DNA of 64,000 bases, taken from Primulina eburnea. Its lineage: Eukaryota > Streptophyta > Magnoliopsida > Lamiales > Gesneriaceae. Shown here in pieces: positions 46,655 to 57,900 of this stretch. Numbering within the stretch: the first letter of the stretch is position 1; each line of letters opens with the position of its first letter. Under the pieces are notes generated by a model, which did no database searches, was not told the origin of the DNA, and saw nothing but the letters and a program-made list of their open reading frames with translations. The translations under genes and the position numbers were made by a program. Where the stretch lies: assembly GCF_022965805.1 (NCBI RefSeq), contig NC_133101.1, forward strand, positions 8,717,069-8,781,068, read 5' to 3'.

Positions 46655-48336
46655 TACTATCAAGTGATCCATATAAGTAAGCTATAACAACATCCATAAG
46701 ACGCATTTCTAAATTTTCAGATACCGCCAAGCTAATCAAATACCGAAACGTAATTGCATCCATCACAAGAGAATACGTTTCTTCATAATCAATTCCAGGC
46801 CTTTGAGAAAAACCTTGTGCAACAAGTCGAGCTTTATATCTTACTATTTCATTTTTCTCATTTCTCTTTCGAATAAAAACCCATTTGTATCCAACAGGTT
46901 TTACACCTTCAGGTGTAAGGACTATAGGTCCAAAAACATTACGTTTATTTAGGGAATCTAATTCAACTTGGATGACATCTTTCCATTTTATCCAATCCTG
47001 CCGATTTTTACATTCACCAAAAGATTTTGGTTCATGATCTTCGTTATCATTTATGATGTCGATTGCCACATTATAAGAAAATATATCATCAATTTCATCT
47101 ATATCTTTTCGGTTCCATATTTTTCCAGTATTAATGTAATTGATAGAGATTTCATGATTCTCGTCAGTTTGTGGTTCTGACAGAACACTTTCATCATCAT
47201 GCGTTTTCTTCAGGAACACCATTCTCTATTTTGTGATCATCATGTGTTTCTTCAGAAACATCATTCTTTATTTTGTGATCATCGTGTTTCTCTATGAATT
47301 TTCTTTTTCGAAGATTTTTATCCTTGAAACCGACCGGCCTTCCACGCTTCAGGCATTTAATGACATCATGAGTATCTTCCATTTGTTTCTTTGGAATTTC
47401 AATTCGAGCAGGGGCATTTGCAGCATGTATATATGATTTAGTTACCCTTTTTGTGTCTGCAAATGCATCTGGTATTTGATTTGCTATTCTTTGCAAGTGC
47501 ACAATTTGCTGTACATCCTTTTCACATTGTTGTGTTCTTGGATCCAGATGTAACAATGATGATACATACCATGTAATTTCCTTTTCGGTATGTTTCTGTT
47601 CTCCCCCTAACATTGGGAAGATTTCCTCATTAAAATGACAATCAGCAAAACGTGCTGTGAACACGTCGCCTGTCTGAGGTTCAAGATATCGAATGATTGA
47701 TGGACTATCATAACCGATATAAATTCCAACCTTTCTTTGAGATCCCATTTTCTTTCGTTGCGGTGGTGCAATATGCACATACACCATACATCCAAAAATT
47801 CTCAGATGAGAAATGTCTGGTTCTTTACCAAATGCCAGCTGTAATGGGGAGTATTTATGGTATGAACTTGGTCTGATGCGAATTAATGAAGCAGCATGTA
47901 AAATTGAATGTCCCCATATAGAAATAGGGAGCTTTGTTTTCATAATAATTGGTCTAGCAATCATTTGCAGACGTTTAATCAATGATTCAGCCAATCCATT
48001 CTGTGTATGTACATGAGCAACATGATGCTCAACAATGATTCCCATAGACATACAATAATCATTGAAGTCTGGGAAGTAAATTCACCAGCATTATCAAGTG
48101 TAATTTTCTTGATTGTATAATCGGGAAACTGATTCCTCAATTTTATTATTTGAGCAAGTAATCTTGCAAATGCAACATTTCGAGTTGACAATAAACATAC
48201 ATGTGACCATCTGCTGGAGGCATCAATCAATACCATAAAGTATCTGAATGGTCCACATGGTGGATGGATTGGTCCAAAAATATCACTCTAAATACGTTCA
48301 AGAAACATTGGTGATTCGGTTTGGATTTTGACTTGT
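44943..48336 (-). mobile_element. Copia element 3' half, minus arm of an inverted pair
   Basis: A 3' LTR (44943-45211, about 269 bp) is followed on the minus strand, reading backwards, by RNase H (YADAGYLSDP, AISWRSQKQTLV), RT (KPVGYKWVFIRKRN, DYEETYSLVMDA) and integrase C-terminal sequences (HVHTQNGLAES, LRIFGCMVYV), back to about 48336. The 5' half (gag, protease, 5' LTR) is missing. Lesions: the RT catalytic segment usually read YVDD carries a stop in place of Tyr, an expanded TA run at 46595-46655 breaks RT, and frameshifts lie near 47200 and 48060. It is a dead copy, closely related to the plus arm. Confidence 0.9.
46595..46655. repeat. (TA)n expansion inside the Copia RT of the minus arm
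   Basis: About 60 bp of TA, with one C interruption, where the plus arm has only about five TA units at 49980-49990. Confidence 0.95.
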
Positions 48337-48570
48337 AACGATCATGGGCCATTAGGCTGAACCAACAAAGGCCTCGGCCCATACCCACGTACCACTAGTG
48401 GTCATGGGTCGTTAGGATGGTCCAGCATGGGCCTCGGCCCATGCCCATGCACCGCCACTCATAGAATATCCCACTCCCTGAAAAGTGGTTTCTTTCGCCT
48501 TCCCCAACACTTGAACCCAGGACCTCCAGGATAAGTACCTAGATTCCTAAGTGTTGGTAACCAGTTGGGC
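48337..48570 (-). mobile_element. tRNA-derived SINE-like spacer between the Copia arms
   Basis: Minus-strand reading starts TAGCCCAACTGGTTACC (A-box-like, from about 48572) and has CCTGGGTTCAAGTGTTGGGG (B-box-like) some 40-50 bases later, the spacing of a tRNA-derived polymerase III promoter. Downstream is a ~60-bp imperfect duplication containing GGCCGAGGCCCATG. No clear tail or target-site duplication was found, so this is a probable but unproven SINE. Confidence 0.55.
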
Positions 48571-51500
48571 TATGATTATTGTATGTCTATGGGAATCATT
48601 GTTGAGCATCCTGTTGCTCATGTACATACACAGAATGGATTGGCTGAATCATTGTTTAAACGTCTGCAAATGATTGCTAGACCAATGATTATGAAAACAA
48701 AGCTCCCTATTTCTATATGGGGACATGCAATTTTACATGCTGCTTCATTAATTCGCATCAGACCAAGTGTATATCATAAATACTCCCCATTACAGCTTGC
48801 ATTTGGTAAAAAACCAGACATTTCTCATCTTAGAATTTTTGGATGTATGGTATATGTGCCTATTGCACCACCACAACGAAAGAAAATGAGACCTCAAAGA
48901 AAGGTTGGAATTTATATCGGTTATGATAGTCCATCAATCATTCGTTATCTTGAACCTCAGACAGACGACGTGTTCACAGCACGTTTTGCTGATTGTCATT
49001 TTAATGAGGAAATCTTCCCAATGTTAGGGAGAGAACATAAACATACCGAAAAGGAAATTACATGGTATGTATCATCATTGTTACATCTGGATCCAAGAAC
49101 ACAACAATGTGAAAAGGATGTACAGCAAATTGTGCACTTGCAAAGAATAGCAAATCAAATACCAGATGCATTTGCAGACACAAAAAGGGTAACTAAATCA
49201 TATATACATGCTGCAAATGCCCCTGCTCGAATTGAAATTCCAAAGAAACAAATGGAAGATACTCATGATGTCATTAAACGCCTGAAGCGTGGAAGGCCGG
49301 TCGGTTCCAAGGATAAAAATCCTCGAAAAAGAAAATCCATAGAGAAACACGATGATCACAAAATAAAGAATGATGTTTCTGAAGAAACACATGATGATCA
49401 CAAAATAGAGAATGGTGTTCCTGAAGAAAACGCATGATGATGAAAGTGTTCTGTCAGAACCACAAACTGACGAGAATCATGAAATCTCTATCAATTACAT
49501 TAATACTGGAAAAATATGGAACCGAAAAGATATAGATGAAATTGATGATATATTTTCTTATAATGTGGCAATCGACATCATAAATGATAACGAAGATCAT
49601 GAACCAAAATCTTTTGGTGAATGTAAAAATCGGCAGGATTGGATAAAATGGAAAGAAGCCATCCAGGTTGAATTAGATTCGCTAAATAAACGTAATGTTT
49701 TTGGACCTATAGTCCTTACACCTGAAGGTTTAAAACCTGTTGGATACAAATGGGTTTTTATTCGAAAGCGAAATGAGAAAAATGAAATAGTGAGATATAA
49801 AGCTCGACTTGTTGCACAAAGTTTTTCTCAAAGACCTGGAATTGATTATGAAGAAACGTATTCTCCTGTGATGGATGCAATTACGTTTCGGTATTTGATT
49901 AGCTTGGCGGTATCTGAAAATTTAGAAATGCGTCTTATAAATGTTGTTAAAGCTTACTTATATGGATCACTTGATAGTAATATATATATAAAAATCTCTG
50001 AAGGATTTAAGATGCCTGAAGCACAAAAACCCAGGGAATGTTATTCTGTGAAATTACAAAGATCATTATATGAGTTAAAGCAATCAAGTCGAATGTGGTA
50101 TAATCGACTAAGTGATCACTTGATGAAAAAGGGATATGTAAATAATTCAATATGCCCTTGTGTTTTCGTTAAGAAAACAACATCCGGATGCGTAATTATT
50201 GCTGTATATGTTGATGATTTAAACATCATTGGAACGAATAAGGAAATTCAAGAAGTTGTGTCATACTTGAAAGAAGAATTTGAAATGAAGGATCCTGGAA
50301 AAACCAAGTATTGTCAGGGTTTACAAATTGAACAAAAAGAATGCGGAATGTTTGTTCACCAGACAAATTATACAGAAAAGATCCTTAAACGTTTTAATAT
50401 GGATAAAGCAAATCCTTTAAGTACTTCAATGGTTGTTAGATCATTAAACATAGAAAAGGATCCATTCCGTCCATGTGAAGATGATGAAGATATTCTTGGT
50501 CCAGAAGTACCATATCTAAGTGCCATCGGTGCCCTTATGTACCTTACAAATTGTACAAGGCCTGATATATCTTTTGCCGTGAATCTGTTGGCAAGATTTA
50601 GCTCATATCCAACAAAGAGACACTGGAACGGAATTAAACATATATTCCGTTATCTACGAGGAACGACAGACTTGGGACTTTTGTATTCAAAAGATGCTAA
50701 TCCAAGTATAATTGGTTATGCTGATGCTGGATACTTATCTGATCCACACAAGGCACGTTCCCAAACTGGATATGTATTTACTCGTGGAGGCACTGCAATA
50801 TCTTGGCGTTCACAAAAACAAACGCTCGTAACAACTTCATCAAATCATGTCGAGATTATTGCACTACATGAAGCAAGTCGTGAATGTGTGTGGTTAAAAT
50901 CAATGACCCAACATATCCAAATTTCATGCGGATTATCATTCGATGAGAAGCCTGTGATACTATATGAAGATAATGCTGCATGTGTTGCTCAAATGAAAGA
51001 AGGATACATAAAAAGCGACAGAACTAAACATATTCCTCCTAAGTTCTTCGCATTCACCAAGGAGCTTGAAAGAATAAATGTATTGATGTTCGTCACATTC
51101 AATCAAGTGAAAACTCATCAGATCTCTTCACAAAGGCACTTCCTACGTCAATATTCAGAAAGCACATATATAATATTGAGATACGTGACTGCACTCTTTT
51201 TCCCTTACTATGGTTTTTATCCCAATGGGTTTTTGATAAGTAAGGTTTTTAACGAGGCAGTACAAAACACGTAATGAAGACATCATCGTATCATGATCAT
51301 CATCACAAGGGGGAGTGTTGAAAATAATATATTTGAATATTGAAAAAGTAATAGTTGAATATTTGAATGTTGAAAATAAGAGTTGTAAAGTTAGAAATTT
51401 GTGTGTGATGATGTATGTAATGATGTATTTTATTTTTTGGATTATGTGTAATGAAACTCTATAAATCATTTGTGAAGAAAATCACAATTGAGTAGAGAGA

Positions 51501-51585
51501 AAAATATTATAAAGTGTGCAGTTTGGTAAATTTTGAGAGTTTGAGATTTTTACTTTTTACCATAAATTTTTACTTTTTCACAACA
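48571..51585 (+). mobile_element. Copia element 3' half, plus arm of the inverted pair
   Basis: Begins inside integrase (DYCMSMGIIVEH) and runs through integrase C-terminus, RT with an intact YVDDLNIIG motif (about 50206-50232), RNase H (YADAGYLSDP, TSSNHVEI) and a 3' LTR (51316-51585, about 270 bp, after a CAAGGGGGAG purine tract). Two open stretches, 48571-49437 and 49412-51274, overlap in different frames: one extra base in a GAAGAAAACG run separates them, and the same shift exists in the minus arm. A second frameshift near 51070 disrupts the RNase H end. The 5' half of the element is absent. Confidence 0.9.
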
Positions 51586-51994
51586 TTTTTTTCTTTTATC
51601 GATATTTTTGAATTTTTAAATAAAATGATCTATCATTTCTAATATAAAAAAATATTATGAAAAAATATTTTTTTATTTTTTATTTTTTATTTTTTATTTT
51701 AATATAATCTTTATACATTTGACACGATCCTTAACATCAAAGACATTTTAGTACATGACACAGACATTTTGATTTGCACTATTAAAAAATAATATATGCA
51801 TTGCACCGTGGAGGCACTTTCAAATTCATAGAACTATAGAGGTGAAAATGCAATTAATCACTATGTCCGATCTCTACTCCGGTTCATACCCAAATCGGAA
51901 AACACTACACCCGAAGCCCAGCCCAGCATCTGGCTTCCATTCTGAAACAAACGAAATCTGACACAGCGCCCGCGAAACTCGAAGCTTGTATAGA
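51586..51994. other. Promoter region of the RHIP1-like gene
   Basis: AT-rich sequence, then a C-richer leader (about 51860-51994: CGAAGCCCAGCCCAGC...). No canonical TATA box was located with confidence. Confidence 0.45.
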
Positions 51995-54900
51995 ATGGCA
52001 GCAATCGCCGGCGAATCAACGGAAGGGAAGCGGGACGGAATTCCTCCGGAGGTCGCTAGTCACAAGATCTCAGAATTTATCGAGGAGAATATACCTTGGA
52101 TGGATTACGCTGTGCAGCAGGCACAAATTGCACAGAAGACGGTCGAAGGTTCCGTAGAGAATGCCATTGCAGTCGCCAAATCGAGATTCGATGGCATTAT
52201 CACCACCTCCTGTGCTCATTTCAACCAAACTATTGTAAATTTTCACTCGTTCTATCGTTGGCTATATGTTAGGTTGTAGGTGTTTCAGTTGTTTTGTTGT
52301 AAATTTTTTTTCGCTTTCTGGTAAAGTAAATGAATACGGAAATTAAACACTTATCCCGTATATATCATCATAAGCATACACTCTGCTCAGAGGCTCTAAA
52401 TACTTTTGTTCTAATTTCCTGCGATGAATGCCAGTTTGCTATATTTGATGTACAAATCATGAGGAAGTCTCTTTTTGTTTGCTATTAGCGAATATAAATG
52501 CAATGCTATGTTTCCTGTTTTCATTTATTTCAATAGTTTCTCTGCATTTACAAATTGCGATTAAACACAAAAAATTTCTTTGAGCAGTGGGCATTTATGA
52601 ACGTGGTTGTGTTCTATGCTTCAGATTTATATCATTCCAGCATGAATAATCTATTTACTGATGTCTAGACAAAATTATTCCATTTTATGCTGGCAAATTT
52701 TGTCTGGATTTTACACCATTCTGTGCATGGACTATATGTGGGCGTGCCTTTCATTTTTGTTGTGCTAGCATGACTAGGGGTTGGGACATTTATTATTAGA
52801 AATTTGAGCTCAAAAATGTTAAGATTGAAATTTAGATCTAACTCAAGCCCAAAAACTAGCTCATAGGGGAAGGTTGTCCAAAAACATATATACAACTCCT
52901 AGGTATTTTATTCAACCAATGTGGGACAACTAACATACCTCTCACGCCTAAGAATGAACATCTGGAGCGTGAAGTTTACAAATGACTCAATTATGGGCAT
53001 AACGAGTGACCTAACTATGGGCAGTCCAACACATAACGGTGGAACTTGAGTTCTGATACCATGTTAAGATTGTAACTTGGACCTAACTCAGCCCCAAAAG
53101 CTAGCTCAAGGGGGGAGGATTGTCCAAGACCATATATTCAATTTTCAGGTATTTTATCCAACCGATGTGTGACAACTAACAAAATAAGAGATATCATTGT
53201 GTATAGATTTAATTATTGTGGCTAGGTTCTCAAAATATTCTCAGTACCAGTATTTTAGGAAAAAAATGAATACGTATCCTGTGGATACTCATGCTAATAC
53301 TCAAAGCACAAATTCTTTTAAAATTTGAGCTAGAGCTTTAGCGGTTCCCGAGCAATTGATTTTTGATAGATTCTGACTATTTTCTGGCAAATGCTCGATT
53401 TATCAGATAAGGTTTATATACTCTTTTGATTTGAAAGAATCTTGATGCAGGATTCTTTGCAAAGTGTCAAGTCTGACTGTAGCGCCTATGAGGAAAATTG
53501 TCTTTGGGAAAATTAAAGGTTTACTTGTGCTGAATAATTCATGACATATTTGGCGTATGTGATCATTTGACATTTATCTTTTGTTCCTTTGGCTTTTAAA
53601 TTTTTATGACGTTATTGTTTTGCAGAGGGCTTTCTTATTGCTTCTTCGCACCCGTTGATGTCCACAGGAGCTGTTCTTTGTTTAGGATTACTGGGTCTGA
53701 AAAGTAAGTCTAAGCGGTGTATGGGTTTACAAAAGAATTTTGCTTATCTCGTTGGAACAAAGACTTCGACTGCCTTTTTTTATTATTAATTTGTTAAAAT
53801 TGTTTTTTTCATTTTAAAATGTTTTGTCATCATTGTCAATAGGGACGAGACAATTCCTGTACTACAATTCAATGCGCTTCTTTGTCAGCGAAGAGGTACT
53901 CAACTACTATTGATTCTCTTGTATTTATGATATATCAAACTAACTGTGTAAACTAAAACATGAGTGGCATACACAACAGCAAGATGATATTTTGATTTAG
54001 CTCTTATACAAAGTTTCTATAATAGACACAAGAGCAGATGAAAGTAGTTTATCCTGACAATGTAACATTGTGAAATAGATTAATTTTTTTTAAAGTTTTG
54101 GTTAAGTTAGCTGGTTACATTTATATCGCGAAGAAAATTTATTAATCATTTTAAGGATCTTTGACTCTTGGAATGATGCTTCTGATTCAGGTCTTGCTTT
54201 CAAGAGCAGATGTAAAGGTTAAGGAATTGCGGCAATCCATGGATGTTTTGAAGGCTGAAGCTGAAAAGTTGGGGGCATTTTTTTTTGGATAACTTTTTGT
54301 GCTCGACACCAACACCTGAAGCATTCTTCAGTCGTACTTACTGCTTTTCAAGAAAGTTTTACATCATCTTGATATCACCCCTCTCCTTTTGCTTCCACTC
54401 AAAGACATTAAATAAAAGTTCATATGAGGGAGGCTTGAGATTTCAAACAGATAGTTGGAAACTTTTTAATGGCTTTGATTGTGAAAGTAATAATTGTGAT
54501 GTTGACTCATCTGGACTTAGAAATGACACATGTGCTTAATACATTAGAAAAAGGCAATGCAAGCAGAAGATGACTTGTTACGAGGGGGAACAAAACTCAG
54601 GTTTTTCTATGCTTTCAGTCCATTGCCTGTATTCAAGCTTCATTTATAAGATATCTCATTCATCTGTTAATAATGCTTTCTGCTCAAAATTCTATTCAGG
54701 CAGGCGGGAAAGCAAATACATACTGCCATCAACTCCGCTCATAAGATAGAAAGAAAAGCAGGGGGTTTGTAAACTTATCGTCTCTTTCTTTTGTTAAATA
54801 TTTATCTGTCTATATTGGCCTGTTCCATGGGAAAGGGTCGGAGAGATATCGATATGTCAAGCGATAACATTTCTGTTTTCTTTCTCGATCAGATTGTCTG

Positions 54901-57900
54901 ATATGCTTTATGTTTTATCAGGCTTGAAGGATGTTCTTAGGGAGCTTCCTAGCAGAGAAGCATCTCGGTTTAGAACACAAGTAAGTCCCTTTCACTATTT
55001 ATCTGAAGGGGTAATATAATATACATCTAGTCTAGTAATATCCCTGTTTGTGATTGAAGATCAAAAGATCTCGTTTCATAAATTTCTGCAGAGTACATCT
55101 TGTAGCTGATTTTATGGAGCATGGTTCAGGTTTCTTATGTTAAAAAAAATAGTTGGTTTTTTTACAATTTTATGTTTCCAAACCTTGGTCCTTGGCATAG
55201 TACTAATGTTTCATTGGTCATAATATAGAAATTATAGATCTATACAAGACCAATCTTTTAAAATTGTCATAGAAATATCAGCTTGTAATCTATTGCCGAG
55301 TGGCTTTAGCTGCATTTTTCTTTATTATGGTCGAAAATTGCGGTAAAAATTGCGGCAAAAATTTGCAATTTATAACAAGTGAAGGATTTATCTCCGGCAC
55401 CTTCATCAAGATGGATGCTAACATTTGTTGGATGGCCCATCCTAATTCTTAAAAACTGCTGGATTAATCATGCAAGTGGCCGACAAAATTTTAGCTCTTG
55501 GAATAGAGCATATGTGTTCTATATATGTGTTTTGTGGTCTTTATGTACCATTCTTCCCTCTTAAACTCTAGGAGTTTGACCAGGAGGTATACTCAAATAG
55601 CCTAAATATTGAAGGAGTTTGCTGATCTTTGTTAAATAAAGTCCTCTTATGTAGGGATATTTAGATTTGTTTTTGACTTGGTCTATGTTTCGGTTACCTA
55701 TTTCCTTTATTCTTGTTGAGTTGTTATTTACGTTGAATTGTATGGCTATATAAGCCAAGACCATTATCAATAAAACTTGAGCCATTGATACTCAGCTTGT
55801 TGTCTATTTGTTCTCAAAATCTTATAAACAGATTAAGTTTCTCAACAATCTGGTATCAGAGCTTGTAGTGGTCCAAATAAATTCTAGCAGCAGCATAGAA
55901 GATGACTACGAAGATGACTACCGACAACTTCATTCAGCCAGCTATTCCTCGCTTTGATGGTCACTATGATCATTGGAGCATGTTAATGGAAAATTTTCTC
56001 CGTTCCAAGGAATATTGGGAGTTGGTGGACTCTGGCTATGTTGAACCAGCCGATGATGCATCACAGTCAGAAGCACATCGCAAAAGGAATGAGGAAATGA
56101 AGCTCAAAGATTTGAAAGTGAAGAATTATCTCTTCCAGGCCATCGATCGCACAGTTCTTGACACCATTCTCAAAAAGGATACTTCCAAAGACATATGGGA
56201 TGCCATGAAAAAAAAATATGAAGGAAATGCGAGGGTCAAGAGATCTCATCTTCAAGCTCTCCGCAGAGAGTTTGAAACTCTTGAGATGAGAACTGGTGAA
56301 GGAGTGACAGAGTATTTCTCAAGGGTCATGACAGTAGCAAACAAGATGCGAACATATGGAGAAGATATGGAAGATGTTAAAGTAGTAGAAAAAATTCTAC
56401 GCTCCTTAACTGAGAAATTTAACTATGTTGTTTGTTCCATTGAAGAATCAAAAGACACTGATGCTCTCACTATTGATGAGTTACAAAGCTCATTGATAGT
56501 ACATGAACAGAAATTTCAGAGGCATCATGGAGAGGAGCATGCTTTGAAAGTGACATATGATGGAGGAAGAGGTCGTGGTCGTAATACCTATAGAGGACGA
56601 GGAAGAGGCAGAGGGGGAGGCAGAGCCAGTTTCAACAAGGCCACCGTGGAATGTTATAAATGCCATAAACTTGGACATTTTCAATATGAATGTCCTGAGA
56701 ATAAAGAAGTGCATTATGCAGAAGTTGGCGAGGAAGATGAAATGCTTCTCATGGCTTATGAGGAATTGATTGAGACCAGAAATGAAGATGTATGGTTCCT
56801 TGATTCAGGTTGTTCTAATCATATGTGTGGCAACCGAGGTATATTCAGTGAGATCAATGAAGAATTTCGGCACTCGGTGAAGCTCGGAAATAACACAAAG
56901 ATGAATGTAATGGGCAAAGGAAGTGTGAAATTGCTACTAAATGGAGTTAATCATGTTGTTTCTGAGGTATACTATATCCCTGAATTGAAAAATAATCTTT
57001 TGAGCATAGGGCAATTGCAGGAAAGAGGCTTGGCTATTTTGATCAAAGATGGTATGTGCAAGATTTTCCATCCAGAAAGAGGCTTGATTATTCAGACTAA
57101 CATGAGTACCAATAGAATGTTTATTGTACAATCTCAATCACAAACTTTCTGTCCAAAGGAAGTTGATCAATGCTTTCACACAAAAGCTGACAACTTAACT
57201 CATCTCTGGCACAAAAGGTATGGACATTTAAGCTACAAAGGTTTGCGTACCTTGCTGAATAAAGACATGGTAAATGGAATTCCTCAACTCTCTACTTCAA
57301 GTACTGAGATATGTATTGATTGCATCAATGGGAAACAACATCGTGATCCCATTTCAAAGAAGAGTCATTGGAGAGCAGCTCAGAAACTAGAACTCATTCA
57401 TGCAGATATTTGCGGCCCGATCACACCCACATCTAATAGCAATAAGAGGTACATTCTTCTATTCATTGATGATTACAGTAGAAAGGCTTGGGTGTATTTC
57501 TTGATAGAAAAATCAGAGGCTTTTAGTCTTTTTCAATGTTTTAAGACTATGGTTGAGAAAGAAACAGGGATGTTCATCAAATGTTTACGCACTGATAGAT
57601 GAGGCGAATTTAATTCAAACGAGTTCAATGATTTCTGCAAACAAAGTGGAATAAAGAAGCAATTGACCACTGCCTATACACCACAGCAGAATGGTGTTGC
57701 TGAACGGAAGAATAGAACCATCATGAACATGGTCCGATCGATGCTATCTGACAAAAATCTTCCCAAATCCTTTTGGCCAGAAGCAGTAAACTGGACCATC
57801 TATGTCTTAAACAGGTGTCCAACTTTGGCAGTTAAAGATGTTACTCCAGAGGAGGCTTGGAGTGGACTGAAGCCATCAGTAGCACACTTTCGAGTCTTCG

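Noticed and set aside
46593..46680. Tyr-Ile repeat protein segment in the minus Copia arm
   Set aside because: It is a translation of the TA microsatellite expansion, not a functional domain.
54285..54539. Plus-strand 84-codon frame in RHIP1 intron 5 as an exon
   Set aside because: It has no resemblance to RHIP1, while flanking exons 5 and 6 align with the family without it.
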